Assembly: GCA_903823545.1 (NCBI GenBank)
Contig: CAIJTL010000268.1
Coordinates: forward strand, 1 to 20,911
From: an uncultured Planctomycetaceae bacterium
GTDB taxonomy: Bacteria; Planctomycetota; Planctomycetia; Planctomycetales; Planctomycetaceae
Direction of reading: 5' to 3'
Length of the DNA stretch: 20,911 nt
A program made the translations under genes and the position numbers. The notes below the pieces were generated by a model, which did not search any database, had not been told where the DNA came from, and saw only the letters and a program-made list of their open reading frames with translations. Below are positions 1 to 6,334 of the stretch, piece by piece; position 1 is the first letter of the stretch, and every line of letters begins with the position of its first letter.

Positions 1-126
1 ATCACCATTCGGCGAGAACGCGGAATCCCGATCTGGAAAGACTTCCTTGCGATCGCAGAACTCAGCGGCCATCGTATTGTCGCTATGTTCGCCGACAGAT
101 TTGCGAGAACTCATGAGTGCTGCTGA
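1..126 (+). CDS. C-terminal tail of an unidentified protein (partial)
   Basis: Frame 1 is open from the window edge to a TGA at 124-126 and encodes 41 residues with a protein-like composition (ITIRRERGIPIWKDFLAIAE, then LSGHRIVAMFADRFARTHECC). The other open frame here, which would extend the aminotransferase upstream, gives a serine/arginine-rich string that looks non-coding. If this tail is real, the next gene starts within or just after its stop codon, as expected for an operon. I do not recognise the family. Confidence 0.35.
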   Translation: MTIRRERGIPIWKDFLAIAELSGHRIVAMFADRFARTHECC

Positions 127-139
127 CCATAATCCGATC

Positions 140-1336
140 ATGTCAAACGAGACCGAAAATATCTTGGCAATCAACGGCGGCCGAGCGGTTCGTCCGGAAG
201 GTCCACCCGCATGGCCATTGTCGGATCCTGCTATTGAAACTGCATTAACTGGTGCCTTCGCAGACGGCAGTTGGGGTAAGTATCACGGGCCGCATTGCAA
301 GGCGTTGAGCGAACGACTCGCGGAGATGCACTCGCAAGAGCATGTTGTGCTCACGTGCAGCGGGACTGCGGCGGTTGAGCTTGCATTACGCGGCCTGCGA
401 ATTGGTGACGGCGATGAAGTCATCCTGGCTGCGTATGATTTCGAGGGAAACTTCAAAAACGTGCTTGCAGTTGGAGCGAGGCCGGTCTTAGTCGACATTG
501 ATCCGCTGACCGGGCAGCTCGACGTGACTCAGCTTGAGGCCGCCAGATCACCACAGACCAAGGCGATCATCGCGTCGCACTTACATGGCGGAGTTGTCGA
601 TATGCCCGCCGTTCGAGCGTTCGCTGATCAGTATCGACTGTCCGTGATTGATGACGCTGCTCAAATGCCAGGGGCGACGATTCATGGTCGTATCGCTGGC
701 ACATGGGGAGATATCGGCATTCTGAGTTTCGGAGGGAGCAAGTTGCTGACAGCAGGGCGAGGCGGGGCACTCTTCACGAACGACGCCGCCATTGTGCAAC
801 GCATTCGATTGCATACGTTCCGAGGCAACGACTCTTACCCTCTTTCGGAACTGCAAGCCGCAGTTCTTCTGCCTCAGTTAGAACGGTTGACCGAACGAAA
901 TCAGCAGCGAACGAAAAACGTTCGATTGCTTCTTGAGCTACTGCAAGGCATCAATGGTTTGAGCAGCTTCGTTCCGTCGAGCGCCTGTAGTCAGTCATCG
1001 CTGTCATTGGACTTTCCGATTGTGAGCACGCGCGCCACACAACCCGGTTTCTATAAGCTTGGGTTCTGGTACGACGCGGCTCAGTTCGTCGGTCTCTCAC
1101 GCGATCAGTTTGCCTGTGCAATGCGAGCCGAAGGGGTCGCACTCGATCCCGGCTTCCGAGCATTGCACTTCACCCATAGCAAGAGCCGTTATCGAGCGGT
1201 CAATGACTTAACAAACGCAACACGAGCCGATTCATCACTGCTCGTGTTGCATCACCCTGTGTTGCTTGGGGGCGAGAGCGATTTGAAGCAAATCGTGGAG
1301 GCACTCACAAAAGCGAAAGTCCGCCAACCAGCTTGA
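140..1336 (+). CDS. DegT/DnrJ/EryC1/StrS-family PLP-dependent aminotransferase
   Basis: This is a fold-type I PLP enzyme of the family that aminates nucleotide-linked keto-sugars. From the ATG at 140 it has 398 residues, close to the usual family length. It opens with the family-like LAINGGRAVR. It then has the cofactor-phosphate loop CSGTAA (about residues 73-78), the PLP-ring aspartate in VIDDAAQ (about 169-175), and the Schiff-base lysine in SFGGSKLLTAGRGG (Lys about 201). ATG 113 and a TTG at 47 are alternative starts. I prefer 140 because homology begins there and the upstream extension looks non-coding; no convincing Shine-Dalgarno sequence separates 113 from 140. There are no sugar-nucleotide genes beside it, so the substrate is unknown. 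Members of this family in planctomycetes are also found outside polysaccharide clusters. Family assignment is firm; function is generic. Confidence 0.88.
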   Translation: MSNETENILAINGGRAVRPEGPPAWPLSDPAIETALTGAFADGSWGKYHGPHCKALSERLAEMHSQEHVVLTCSGTAAVELALRGLRIGDGDEVILAAYDFEGNFKNVLAVGARPVLVDIDPLTGQLDVTQLEAARSPQTKAIIASHLHGGVVDMPAVRAFADQYRLSVIDDAAQMPGATIHGRIAGTWGDIGILSFGGSKLLTAGRGGALFTNDAAIVQRIRLHTFRGNDSYPLSELQAAVLLPQLERLTERNQQRTKNVRLLLELLQGINGLSSFVPSSACSQSSLSLDFPIVSTRATQPGFYKLGFWYDAAQFVGLSRDQFACAMRAEGVALDPGFRALHFTHSKSRYRAVNDLTNATRADSSLLVLHHPVLLGGESDLKQIVEALTKAKVRQPA

Positions 1337-1352
1337 TTTGAAAGAGATCTCA

Positions 1353-1546
1353 CACAAAGGCACGAAGACACAAAGAGAAGAGAAGAAATGATTTCAAAAC
1401 CGTAGCCACGTTCGCCAGAACGTGGGAAACGTCGCGAAATCCCCCACATTCTGGCGAACGTGGCTACAACCAAAACTAGTTTTGAAACCACTTCAAATAT
1501 CAGTTGTCGAAAATCTTTGCGTCCTTGCGCCCCTGCGTCTTTGCGA
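1353..1546. repeat. Composite palindromic intergenic repeat
   Basis: The core is a 25-nt inverted repeat, 1402-1426 against 1443-1467, with a single mismatch and a 16-nt spacer. Each arm is itself a small hairpin (ccacgttc...gaacgtgg). Shoulders tttcaaaac (1392-1400) and gttttgaaa (1479-1487) are exact inverted copies, and caaaactagttttg (1471-1484) is a perfect palindrome. The outer flanks are degenerate inverted runs of the CAAAGRCRC type (1353-1378 and 1513-1546). The core mismatch is A/C on the plus strand and G-U on the minus strand. The element lies between converging genes and could also fold as a bidirectional terminator. Confidence 0.75.
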
Positions 1547-1563
1547 TTAACACTTCCCTCAAA

Positions 1564-2109
1564 TCAAATCTGGCCATCGATCGCCATTTGATGGAAACAG
1601 TGCGTCACTTTGTCTTGGTTTTCCAAGAGCCAGTCGATCGTCGGCTCGCAGTGCATCGCCTTATGGATCGCCTTGGCAATCGCTGCGCGGTGAGTTTGGA
1701 ACAGGACGTTGTGGTCGATCTCGACGTTCACGACGCTGGGGTCGAGCCACACGGAAACAATGATGCCCAGGTCGTTGGCTTTTTCTTTCGGGATGTCGCC
1801 CGCTCGAACAGCATCGAGCACTCCGTTGGCAATCGCGGCTTGAACGGTTCCCATCAGTATGTTGGTGTATTTTTCATTGTTGACGGTCACTTTGCTGACC
1901 ATCACCGTCGCGGGACGGACTTGAACGTCGCAATTCAAAATCGCAAACACGCGCGAGTGCCCTTTGATTTGGTCGCCGATCAAATTCGCGATCGCGTGGC
2001 CCACCGGGCCGTCGAGTTCGCCGATAATCACTTCTGGCTCTGCCGCCGACCATGCCGGTGCTGCTTCAACCAGTGCTTCTCCCGTGCGCATCACAATTCG
2101 CTGACTCAT
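1564..2109 (-). CDS. fae: Formaldehyde-activating enzyme (Fae)-like protein
   Basis: Canonical Fae condenses formaldehyde with tetrahydromethanopterin in the cytoplasm, the entry step of the H4MPT-linked C1 pathway known in methylotrophs and planctomycetes. The product has 181 residues, close to the family length. Recognisable blocks are GEALV (10-14), KPxTVMxxKVT-like RPATVMVSKVT, the MGTVQAAIA block (FGPAQ.. in typical Fae), and IPKEKANDLGIIVSVWLDP. ATG 2109 is chosen because an AGAGGA lies about 8 nt upstream, and an upstream in-frame start would add residues with no family match. Anchoring on GEALV and IIG, the position of the usual catalytic histidine (NEVAHIDLIIG) holds glutamate (AEPEVIIG). 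It may therefore be a Fae paralogue with changed activity. No other C1-transfer genes are visible nearby. Divergent from surE. Confidence 0.85.
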   Translation of the reverse strand: MSQRIVMRTGEALVEAAPAWSAAEPEVIIGELDGPVGHAIANLIGDQIKGHSRVFAILNCDVQVRPATVMVSKVTVNNEKYTNILMGTVQAAIANGVLDAVRAGDIPKEKANDLGIIVSVWLDPSVVNVEIDHNVLFQTHRAAIAKAIHKAMHCEPTIDWLLENQDKVTHCFHQMAIDGQI

Positions 2110-2291
2110 GCTGTCCTCTTTCAAAAAGTTGATTGACCGTCTATTCGTGGAGATCACCTTGAGATGGTGCGGAAAGTTAGAGGAGCCGGTTGAGTTGGTC
2201 GAGCGTCACACGTGGTGACTGCGCGATTCGCGTCGCGTTGGGACGTCGCTACGATACCGTCGAAAAATTTCACTCACGAAAGTAACACCCC
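2110..2291. promoter_or_regulatory. Divergent intergenic region between fae-like gene and surE
   Basis: These 182 bp must hold promoters for both divergent genes. The one visible symmetric site is gtcacacgtggtgac (2205-2219), a 5-bp dyad around CACGTG. It could be an operator but may be chance. I could not pick a convincing -35/-10 pair. The surE start has only a weak purine run (GAAAG) upstream. Confidence 0.3.
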
Positions 2292-2981
2292 ATGAAGTTT
2301 CTATTAACCAACGACGACGGCATCACGGCTCCCGGATTGAATCTACTCGCTGAAGTTGCGGCGGAATTTGGCGAAGTCATTGTGGTCGCACCAGACGGTG
2401 TTCGTTCGGGTTGCGGACATCAGGTCAACAACGAGCGACCGTTGTCTCTCACCGAAGTCGCTCCGTCTCGGTTTGCTTGTGATGGAACTCCCGCCGACTG
2501 TGTGCGAGTTGCGTTGCAACATTTGAATGTGGATGTGGACTGGGTGCTCTCCGGCGTTAACGACGGCGGCAACCTCGGCGTTGATGTCTACATGTCCGGA
2601 ACGGTTGCGGCTGTTCGCGAAGGGGTGCTGTTGGGAACGCCCGGAATTGCGTTGTCGCAGTACGTCGGTCGCAAAGACGCGGTGAATTGGACTCCTCGAG
2701 CGGGACTGTTACGACGAGTGCTGTCGAAACTGCTCGACGCACCTCCGCCAGATTTGGAGTTTTGGAATGTCAACTTCCCGATTTGGGAGCCACCTCATCC
2801 AGAACCAGATTTGGTGCTCTGTTCGCTCGACGTGAATCGTCACGATGTCCGCTACGAACACCGCGACGGTCGCCTACATTATCGCGGCGTGTATCGAGAT
2901 CGCCCGCGTACTCCGGAGCACGACGTCGATGTCTGCTTCGCCGGCCAGATCGCCATGACAAGGATTGCGCTCGGCGGATGA
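2292..2981 (+). CDS. surE: 5'/3'-nucleotidase SurE
   Basis: SurE is a cytoplasmic metal-dependent phosphatase that removes phosphate from nucleoside 5'- and 3'-monophosphates and is linked to survival under stress. The 229-residue product has the N-terminal metal-binding LLTNDDGI (Asp8, Asp9), the VAPDGVRSGCGH loop with metal-ligand Ser39, and SGVNDGGNLGVDVYMSGTVAAVREG (about 87-111) with the conserved Asn90. Length is slightly short but within the family range. It reads away from the fae-like gene and converges on comF, with only 10 nt between the two stop codons, so no separate terminator fits between them. Confidence 0.95.
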   Translation: MKFLLTNDDGITAPGLNLLAEVAAEFGEVIVVAPDGVRSGCGHQVNNERPLSLTEVAPSRFACDGTPADCVRVALQHLNVDVDWVLSGVNDGGNLGVDVYMSGTVAAVREGVLLGTPGIALSQYVGRKDAVNWTPRAGLLRRVLSKLLDAPPPDLEFWNVNFPIWEPPHPEPDLVLCSLDVNRHDVRYEHRDGRLHYRGVYRDRPRTPEHDVDVCFAGQIAMTRIALGG

Positions 2982-2991
2982 GCGGCGTTGC

Positions 2992-3798
2992 TCAATGCCG
3001 ATACGGCGGCACTACCGCGATCGTGGCGACCACGACTCGTTTGGCTCCCGCTTTGAGCAGCGTCTTCGCGCATTCATTCGCAGTCGTCCCGGTCGTCAGG
3101 ATGTCGTCAACGAGCAAGATCGTCTTGCCTGAGATTTGACGATGACCAAACCAGACTGCGAACGCACCGCGTAAGTTCTTACGACGCTGAGATGCCGTTA
3201 ACTCCGATTGGTCTGGTGTCAGTCGCGTCTTGTGCAGCAACGTTCGCGCGTGCGGCACCAGTAAGCGTTGAGCCAAGACTCGCGAAATCGTTTCGGCTTG
3301 GTGATGCGATTGAGTCAGCCGCCTCGTCCAAAACCGTGGAACTGGCACGACGAGATCGAGCCTAACGGCTTCGAGGTTCTCACGCTCGGAAAGCCATAAC
3401 AAGTTTGCCAAAGCCGCGCTGATCGGCTGAGTATGTGAGGACTTTCCACGAATGCAGGCATCACGCAGCAAACCGTCGTAGATACCGAGGCGAATGACAC
3501 GATCAAACCGATAGCTCAAATTGCGGCAGGTCGAACAGCCTTCTTCGCTGCGAATAAAGGGCCCGATTGGGATGCCACATCTCATACAACGGTTGCCCAG
3601 CGGAGGGTTCACCTCCGCCGAACAACCCTCGCAAAGAACGGGAGTCACTAAACGACCATCGACTTCGCGCGACGCGGCATCGACTTCGTCATGACACAAA
3701 GGACAAGCGGGAGGAAACACAAACCGGTAGGCCGACCGACAGAAGTCGCGGCACAATGTCCTGAGCTTTTGCTGACGCGTCAGACTACCGGTTTCCAT
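2992..3798 (-). CDS. comF: ComF family amidophosphoribosyltransferase-like protein
   Basis: ComF proteins pair an N-terminal zinc-binding region with a type I phosphoribosyltransferase fold; the family is linked to DNA uptake and processing in competent bacteria. The 268-residue product has four cysteine pairs (CPLC 32-35, CEGC 56-59, CMRC 71-74, CSTC 88-91), a conserved LVVPVPRFWTRR block, the TRLTPDQSELTASQRRKNLRGAF signature (about 191-213), and the PRPP-binding ILLVDDILTTGTT (about 227-239). It starts 10 nt after the stop of the upstream SMP-30 gene, so the two are probably one transcript, although no functional link is obvious. No other competence genes are seen. The actual substrate of ComF is not established. 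Confidence 0.92.
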   Translation of the reverse strand: METGSLTRQQKLRTLCRDFCRSAYRFVFPPACPLCHDEVDAASREVDGRLVTPVLCEGCSAEVNPPLGNRCMRCGIPIGPFIRSEEGCSTCRNLSYRFDRVIRLGIYDGLLRDACIRGKSSHTQPISAALANLLWLSERENLEAVRLDLVVPVPRFWTRRLTQSHHQAETISRVLAQRLLVPHARTLLHKTRLTPDQSELTASQRRKNLRGAFAVWFGHRQISGKTILLVDDILTTGTTANECAKTLLKAGAKRVVVATIAVVPPYRH

Positions 3799-3808
3799 CG
3801 CGTTCGTC

Positions 3809-4876
3809 TCATTTCTTGACGTACTGCACGTGAAAGCCTTTCACCTTCAGAGCAATCCGGTACAAGCTTTTGTCGATCGTGATGTAGAGCACGTTGGCCT
3901 CATCGCCGACACCAAATTCCACGTTGCTGGGAAAGCCAACCAGTGAGTCTGGTTTCTGATTCGGAACACCCGTCGGAATGAAAGCGACTTCTTTGCCTGT
4001 TGGATCAACGACCAAAATGCCAGGACGCTTCAGGCCGCGTGATGTGAGGTAAATGTTTCCTTTTTCATCGACCGCCATTCCATCGCATCCCGATTGATCA
4101 CCGAAATCGACGATGGTCTTGCGCGGGCCGTTGACCTTGCCGTCAGCTCCCATTGGAAAGGCATAGATCTTCATCGCTCCCGGCTTTGGTTTCTCGTCGG
4201 AACCGATCCGATCGACGCCGTTGTCGTGATCGGCGAGATACATCGTCTTGCCGTCAGGACTGAAGGCGATCCCGTTCGGCTTGCCGACTTCGTGAGTGAT
4301 CTCCGTCACTGTGCCATCAGCGTCAACTCGATAAACCGACCGGTGTTCTTGTTCGCGTGGTTCAGCTCCGACGTACTTCGGGTCGGTGAAATAGATCCGT
4401 CCCTGACCATCAACGCAGATATCGTTGGGCGCGTTGAAGTGTTTTCCTTGATAGCGATCAGCCAGCACCGTCTTCTTGCCAGTCTTCACGTCCCAGCGAG
4501 AGATACCGCGACCACCAAAATCAGCTCCTTCCGCCGCAAGCAAATGACCGTTCGAGTCGAAGATCAAACCGTTCGATTTGCCGCTGTCTTCAGCAAAGAC
4601 AGTCGTCTGTTTCGTCTTGGGATCGAACTTCATGATCTTCCCTGGATCTTTGCCGAACGGGATGTCAGAAAAATAAATGGCACCATCCGGAGCGACTGCC
4701 GGGCCTTCCGTCAGGCCCCCTTCGATTTTCGCTGAGCGAGTGAAGAGATGCTCCAGCTTCGCATCAGGCGAAACGATCGACTCGCCACTTGGCTTCGCCA
4801 GATCTTCGGCGACAACAAAACTCACTTGGCTCATCAGAACGCTCGCAACCCAAACCGCTAACAGTCCGCGACGCAT
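3809..4876 (-). CDS. Secreted SMP-30/gluconolactonase/LRE family protein
   Basis: This is a six-bladed beta-propeller of the SMP-30/gluconolactonase type; such enzymes hydrolyse sugar lactones using one divalent metal. The 355-residue product starts with a signal peptide (MRRGLLAVWVASVLMSQVSF, likely cut after VVA at 23). Blade motifs recur: EGPAVAPDGAIYFSD (Glu57, likely metal ligand), FNAPNDICVDGQGRIYFTD (Asn151), KPNGIAFSPDGKTMYLAD (Asn201) and CDGMAVDEKGNIYLTSRG. A strong AAGGAGA Shine-Dalgarno sequence lies about 8 nt before ATG 4876. Probably exported and first gene of an operon with comF. Planctomycetes often carry several members and the substrate cannot be read from sequence. Confidence 0.9.
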   Translation of the reverse strand: MRRGLLAVWVASVLMSQVSFVVAEDLAKPSGESIVSPDAKLEHLFTRSAKIEGGLTEGPAVAPDGAIYFSDIPFGKDPGKIMKFDPKTKQTTVFAEDSGKSNGLIFDSNGHLLAAEGADFGGRGISRWDVKTGKKTVLADRYQGKHFNAPNDICVDGQGRIYFTDPKYVGAEPREQEHRSVYRVDADGTVTEITHEVGKPNGIAFSPDGKTMYLADHDNGVDRIGSDEKPKPGAMKIYAFPMGADGKVNGPRKTIVDFGDQSGCDGMAVDEKGNIYLTSRGLKRPGILVVDPTGKEVAFIPTGVPNQKPDSLVGFPSNVEFGVGDEANVLYITIDKSLYRIALKVKGFHVQYVKK

Positions 4877-5259
4877 GAGAAATCTCCTTCAAGTGGCGAC
4901 TCAGAGTGGCTGAAACACGCAATCGAAATGCACGGAGAGCAGACTATCGGCGGAGAACGACCACGACAACATCCTCAAGCTCCCAAGGTCCGACAAAGCC
5001 CGCCGCCTGAACCTCGCCAGCACCACGAACACTGATGTGTATGAAGCGCTGCGGGAGTTCGGCGGATTGCCTTCGCAGCGATCACGAATCAGTCAATCGT
5101 AATCGCCCAGCTCTTCAAAAAGGCTGGGCGTCTTGTCTTGACCGTGATGTCGCTTCTGGCGCTCCGCTTGTGCGAATGGTTTTTCGTAAATGTGCTCTTG
5201 TGACAAGTATGACTGCGCGATGCCGGGTAACTTGCGATAGTAGCGGGATAGCGATTTGA
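4877..5259. other. Non-coding region, possibly decayed DNA beside an IS remnant
   Basis: I find no intact gene here. A short plus-strand frame (about 4918-5102) ends in DVYEALREFGGLPSQRSRIS before a TAA and could be a relic of a lost gene; I cannot name it. A GC-rich hairpin with stem cgcccagc/gctgggcg lies at 5104-5130. The segment precedes the transposase remnant, consistent with old insertion and decay. Confidence 0.3.
5104..5130 (+). terminator. Weak terminator-like hairpin
   Basis: A perfect 8-bp stem cgcccagc (5104-5111) and gctgggcg (5123-5130) encloses an 11-nt loop, followed on the plus strand by the T-rich tcttgtcttg. The T-run is interrupted, so termination would be weak. Confidence 0.35.
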
Positions 5260-5908
5260 GAAGCCGGCATCCGCGCCAAGTCGCAGCGCAAGTTCCGCGT
5301 GGCGACGGCCGATTCGAATCATACGCAGCCCGTGGCTGAAAACGTTTTGAATTGGGACTTCACGGCCCAAAAGCGGAATCAGAAATGGATGGCGTACATC
5401 ACGTACATCGCAACTCTGGAGGGCTGGTTGTGCTTGGCGGCGGTCATCGACTTGTTCACTCGCAAGGTGGTGGGCTGGTCAATGTCGGAGCGGATCGACA
5501 GCCGACTGGTGGTCAATGCGTTGGAGATGGCCGTCTCAGGTGAACTCCCCGACGCGGGCTTGATGGCGCATTCGGATCGTGGCGTGCAGTACGCCAGCGA
5601 GCACTATCAAGGCGTGCTCACGCAACACGACATCGAATGCAGCATGAGCCGCAAAGGCAACTGCTGGGAATCAACCGAGGCCGCCGAGCAATCAGCGAGG
5701 ATGCAGGCCAAGGACGATAGTCCTCAAACGCTCCGGTCGAGAGCTTCTTCACGGCGCTCAAGAAGGAGTTGGTGCATCACGAAAGTTACGAAACTCGCGA
5801 AGCCGCAACGCGAGCCTGTTCGATGACATCGAAGTGTTTTGCAACCGCGAGAGACGGCATTCGGCCTTGGGCGATGTGTCCCCGCTCGCCTTTGAGGAAG
5901 CCGCGTAA
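5260..5908 (+). pseudogene. Degenerate IS3-family transposase (OrfB, rve integrase core)
   Basis: This is the C-terminal half of an IS3-type DDE transposase, no longer functional. Homology begins at 5260 (EAGIRAKSQRKFRVATADS), just after an in-frame TGA at 5257-5259, so the N-terminal part is missing or unrecognisable. The first frame carries the rve core: KWMAYITYIATLEGW, VIDLFTRKVVGWSMSER, AHSDRGVQYAS and MSRKGNCWE. About 56 extra bases (5671-5726) then break the frame. The expected continuation NAPVESFFTALKKELVHHESY resumes in a second frame at 5727. A further shift near 5813 moves SLFDDIEVFCNRERRHSALG to a third frame, ending at TAA 5906-5908. The first catalytic aspartate (usually ADITYI) is tyrosine here (AYITYI). 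The longest uninterrupted reading is 5260-5826. I could not define the element's terminal repeats or an OrfA. Confidence 0.85.
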
Positions 5909-6230
5909 CCGCCTCTCACCGCGGCCCGCCCCCGTTGGATCGCTCGGCCGTCGAGAACAGTTTTCGCCGTGAGCGTCTGTTTTGAGTTCCACGTCCACTC
6001 ACGGCGAAAATGACTCGCCCACGGCAATACCAACTCCAGCGGAGTTCCTGATCATGTCACCCTGTCTGTTACATCCCTAACCCAGCGCCCATCGAACGCG
6101 GGGAAGCCCAACTTCGGAAGTCTTGGCACGTGTAACTGCGCAGCTATTTCTTGGGAGGAGAATCAATCTCGCTCCCAATTCGTCATGGGAATCGCCGTCA
6201 GGGCTGTCAAATTTGATTTCATCACCACAC
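5909..6230. other. Non-coding region between transposase remnant and terminator
   Basis: I see no credible gene here; the open frames have arginine- and proline-rich shadow-like translations. The main structure is a perfect 13-bp inverted repeat at 5961-5973 and 5998-6010, listed separately. Confidence 0.4.
5961..6010. repeat. 13-bp perfect inverted repeat downstream of IS remnant
   Basis: ttttcgccgtgag (5961-5973) and ctcacggcgaaaa (5998-6010) are exact reverse complements with a 24-nt spacer. The outer ends are T- or A-rich, so the structure could be a bidirectional terminator or a remnant of a mobile-element end. Confidence 0.5.
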
Positions 6231-6263
6231 GAAAAAAGCCCGGCTTTTGTGAAAAGCCGGGCT
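6231..6263 (-). terminator. Rho-independent terminator of the giant RTX gene
   Basis: On the minus strand a perfect 12-bp stem (agcccggctttt / aaaagccgggct, plus-strand 6237-6248 and 6252-6263) with a 3-nt loop runs into a six-T tract (plus-strand As 6232-6237). It lies about 70 nt past the stop codon of the giant gene. The opposite direction lacks a T-run, so it serves minus-strand transcription. Confidence 0.9.
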
Positions 6264-6334
6264 CGCAACGTGGAGTTCAAGTCACCTGATCGTGTTCCTT
6301 CGGGGCATTTCAATGACGACTTGCCCCGACTGCC

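Noticed and set aside
1504..2136. Plus-strand open frame of 210 codons over the fae-like gene
   Set aside because: The minus strand carries recognisable Fae blocks and a Shine-Dalgarno sequence; the plus translation shows no family features.
4094..4735. Plus-strand open frame over the SMP-30 gene
   Set aside because: Antisense shadow of a beta-propeller gene with a clear signal peptide and ribosome site.
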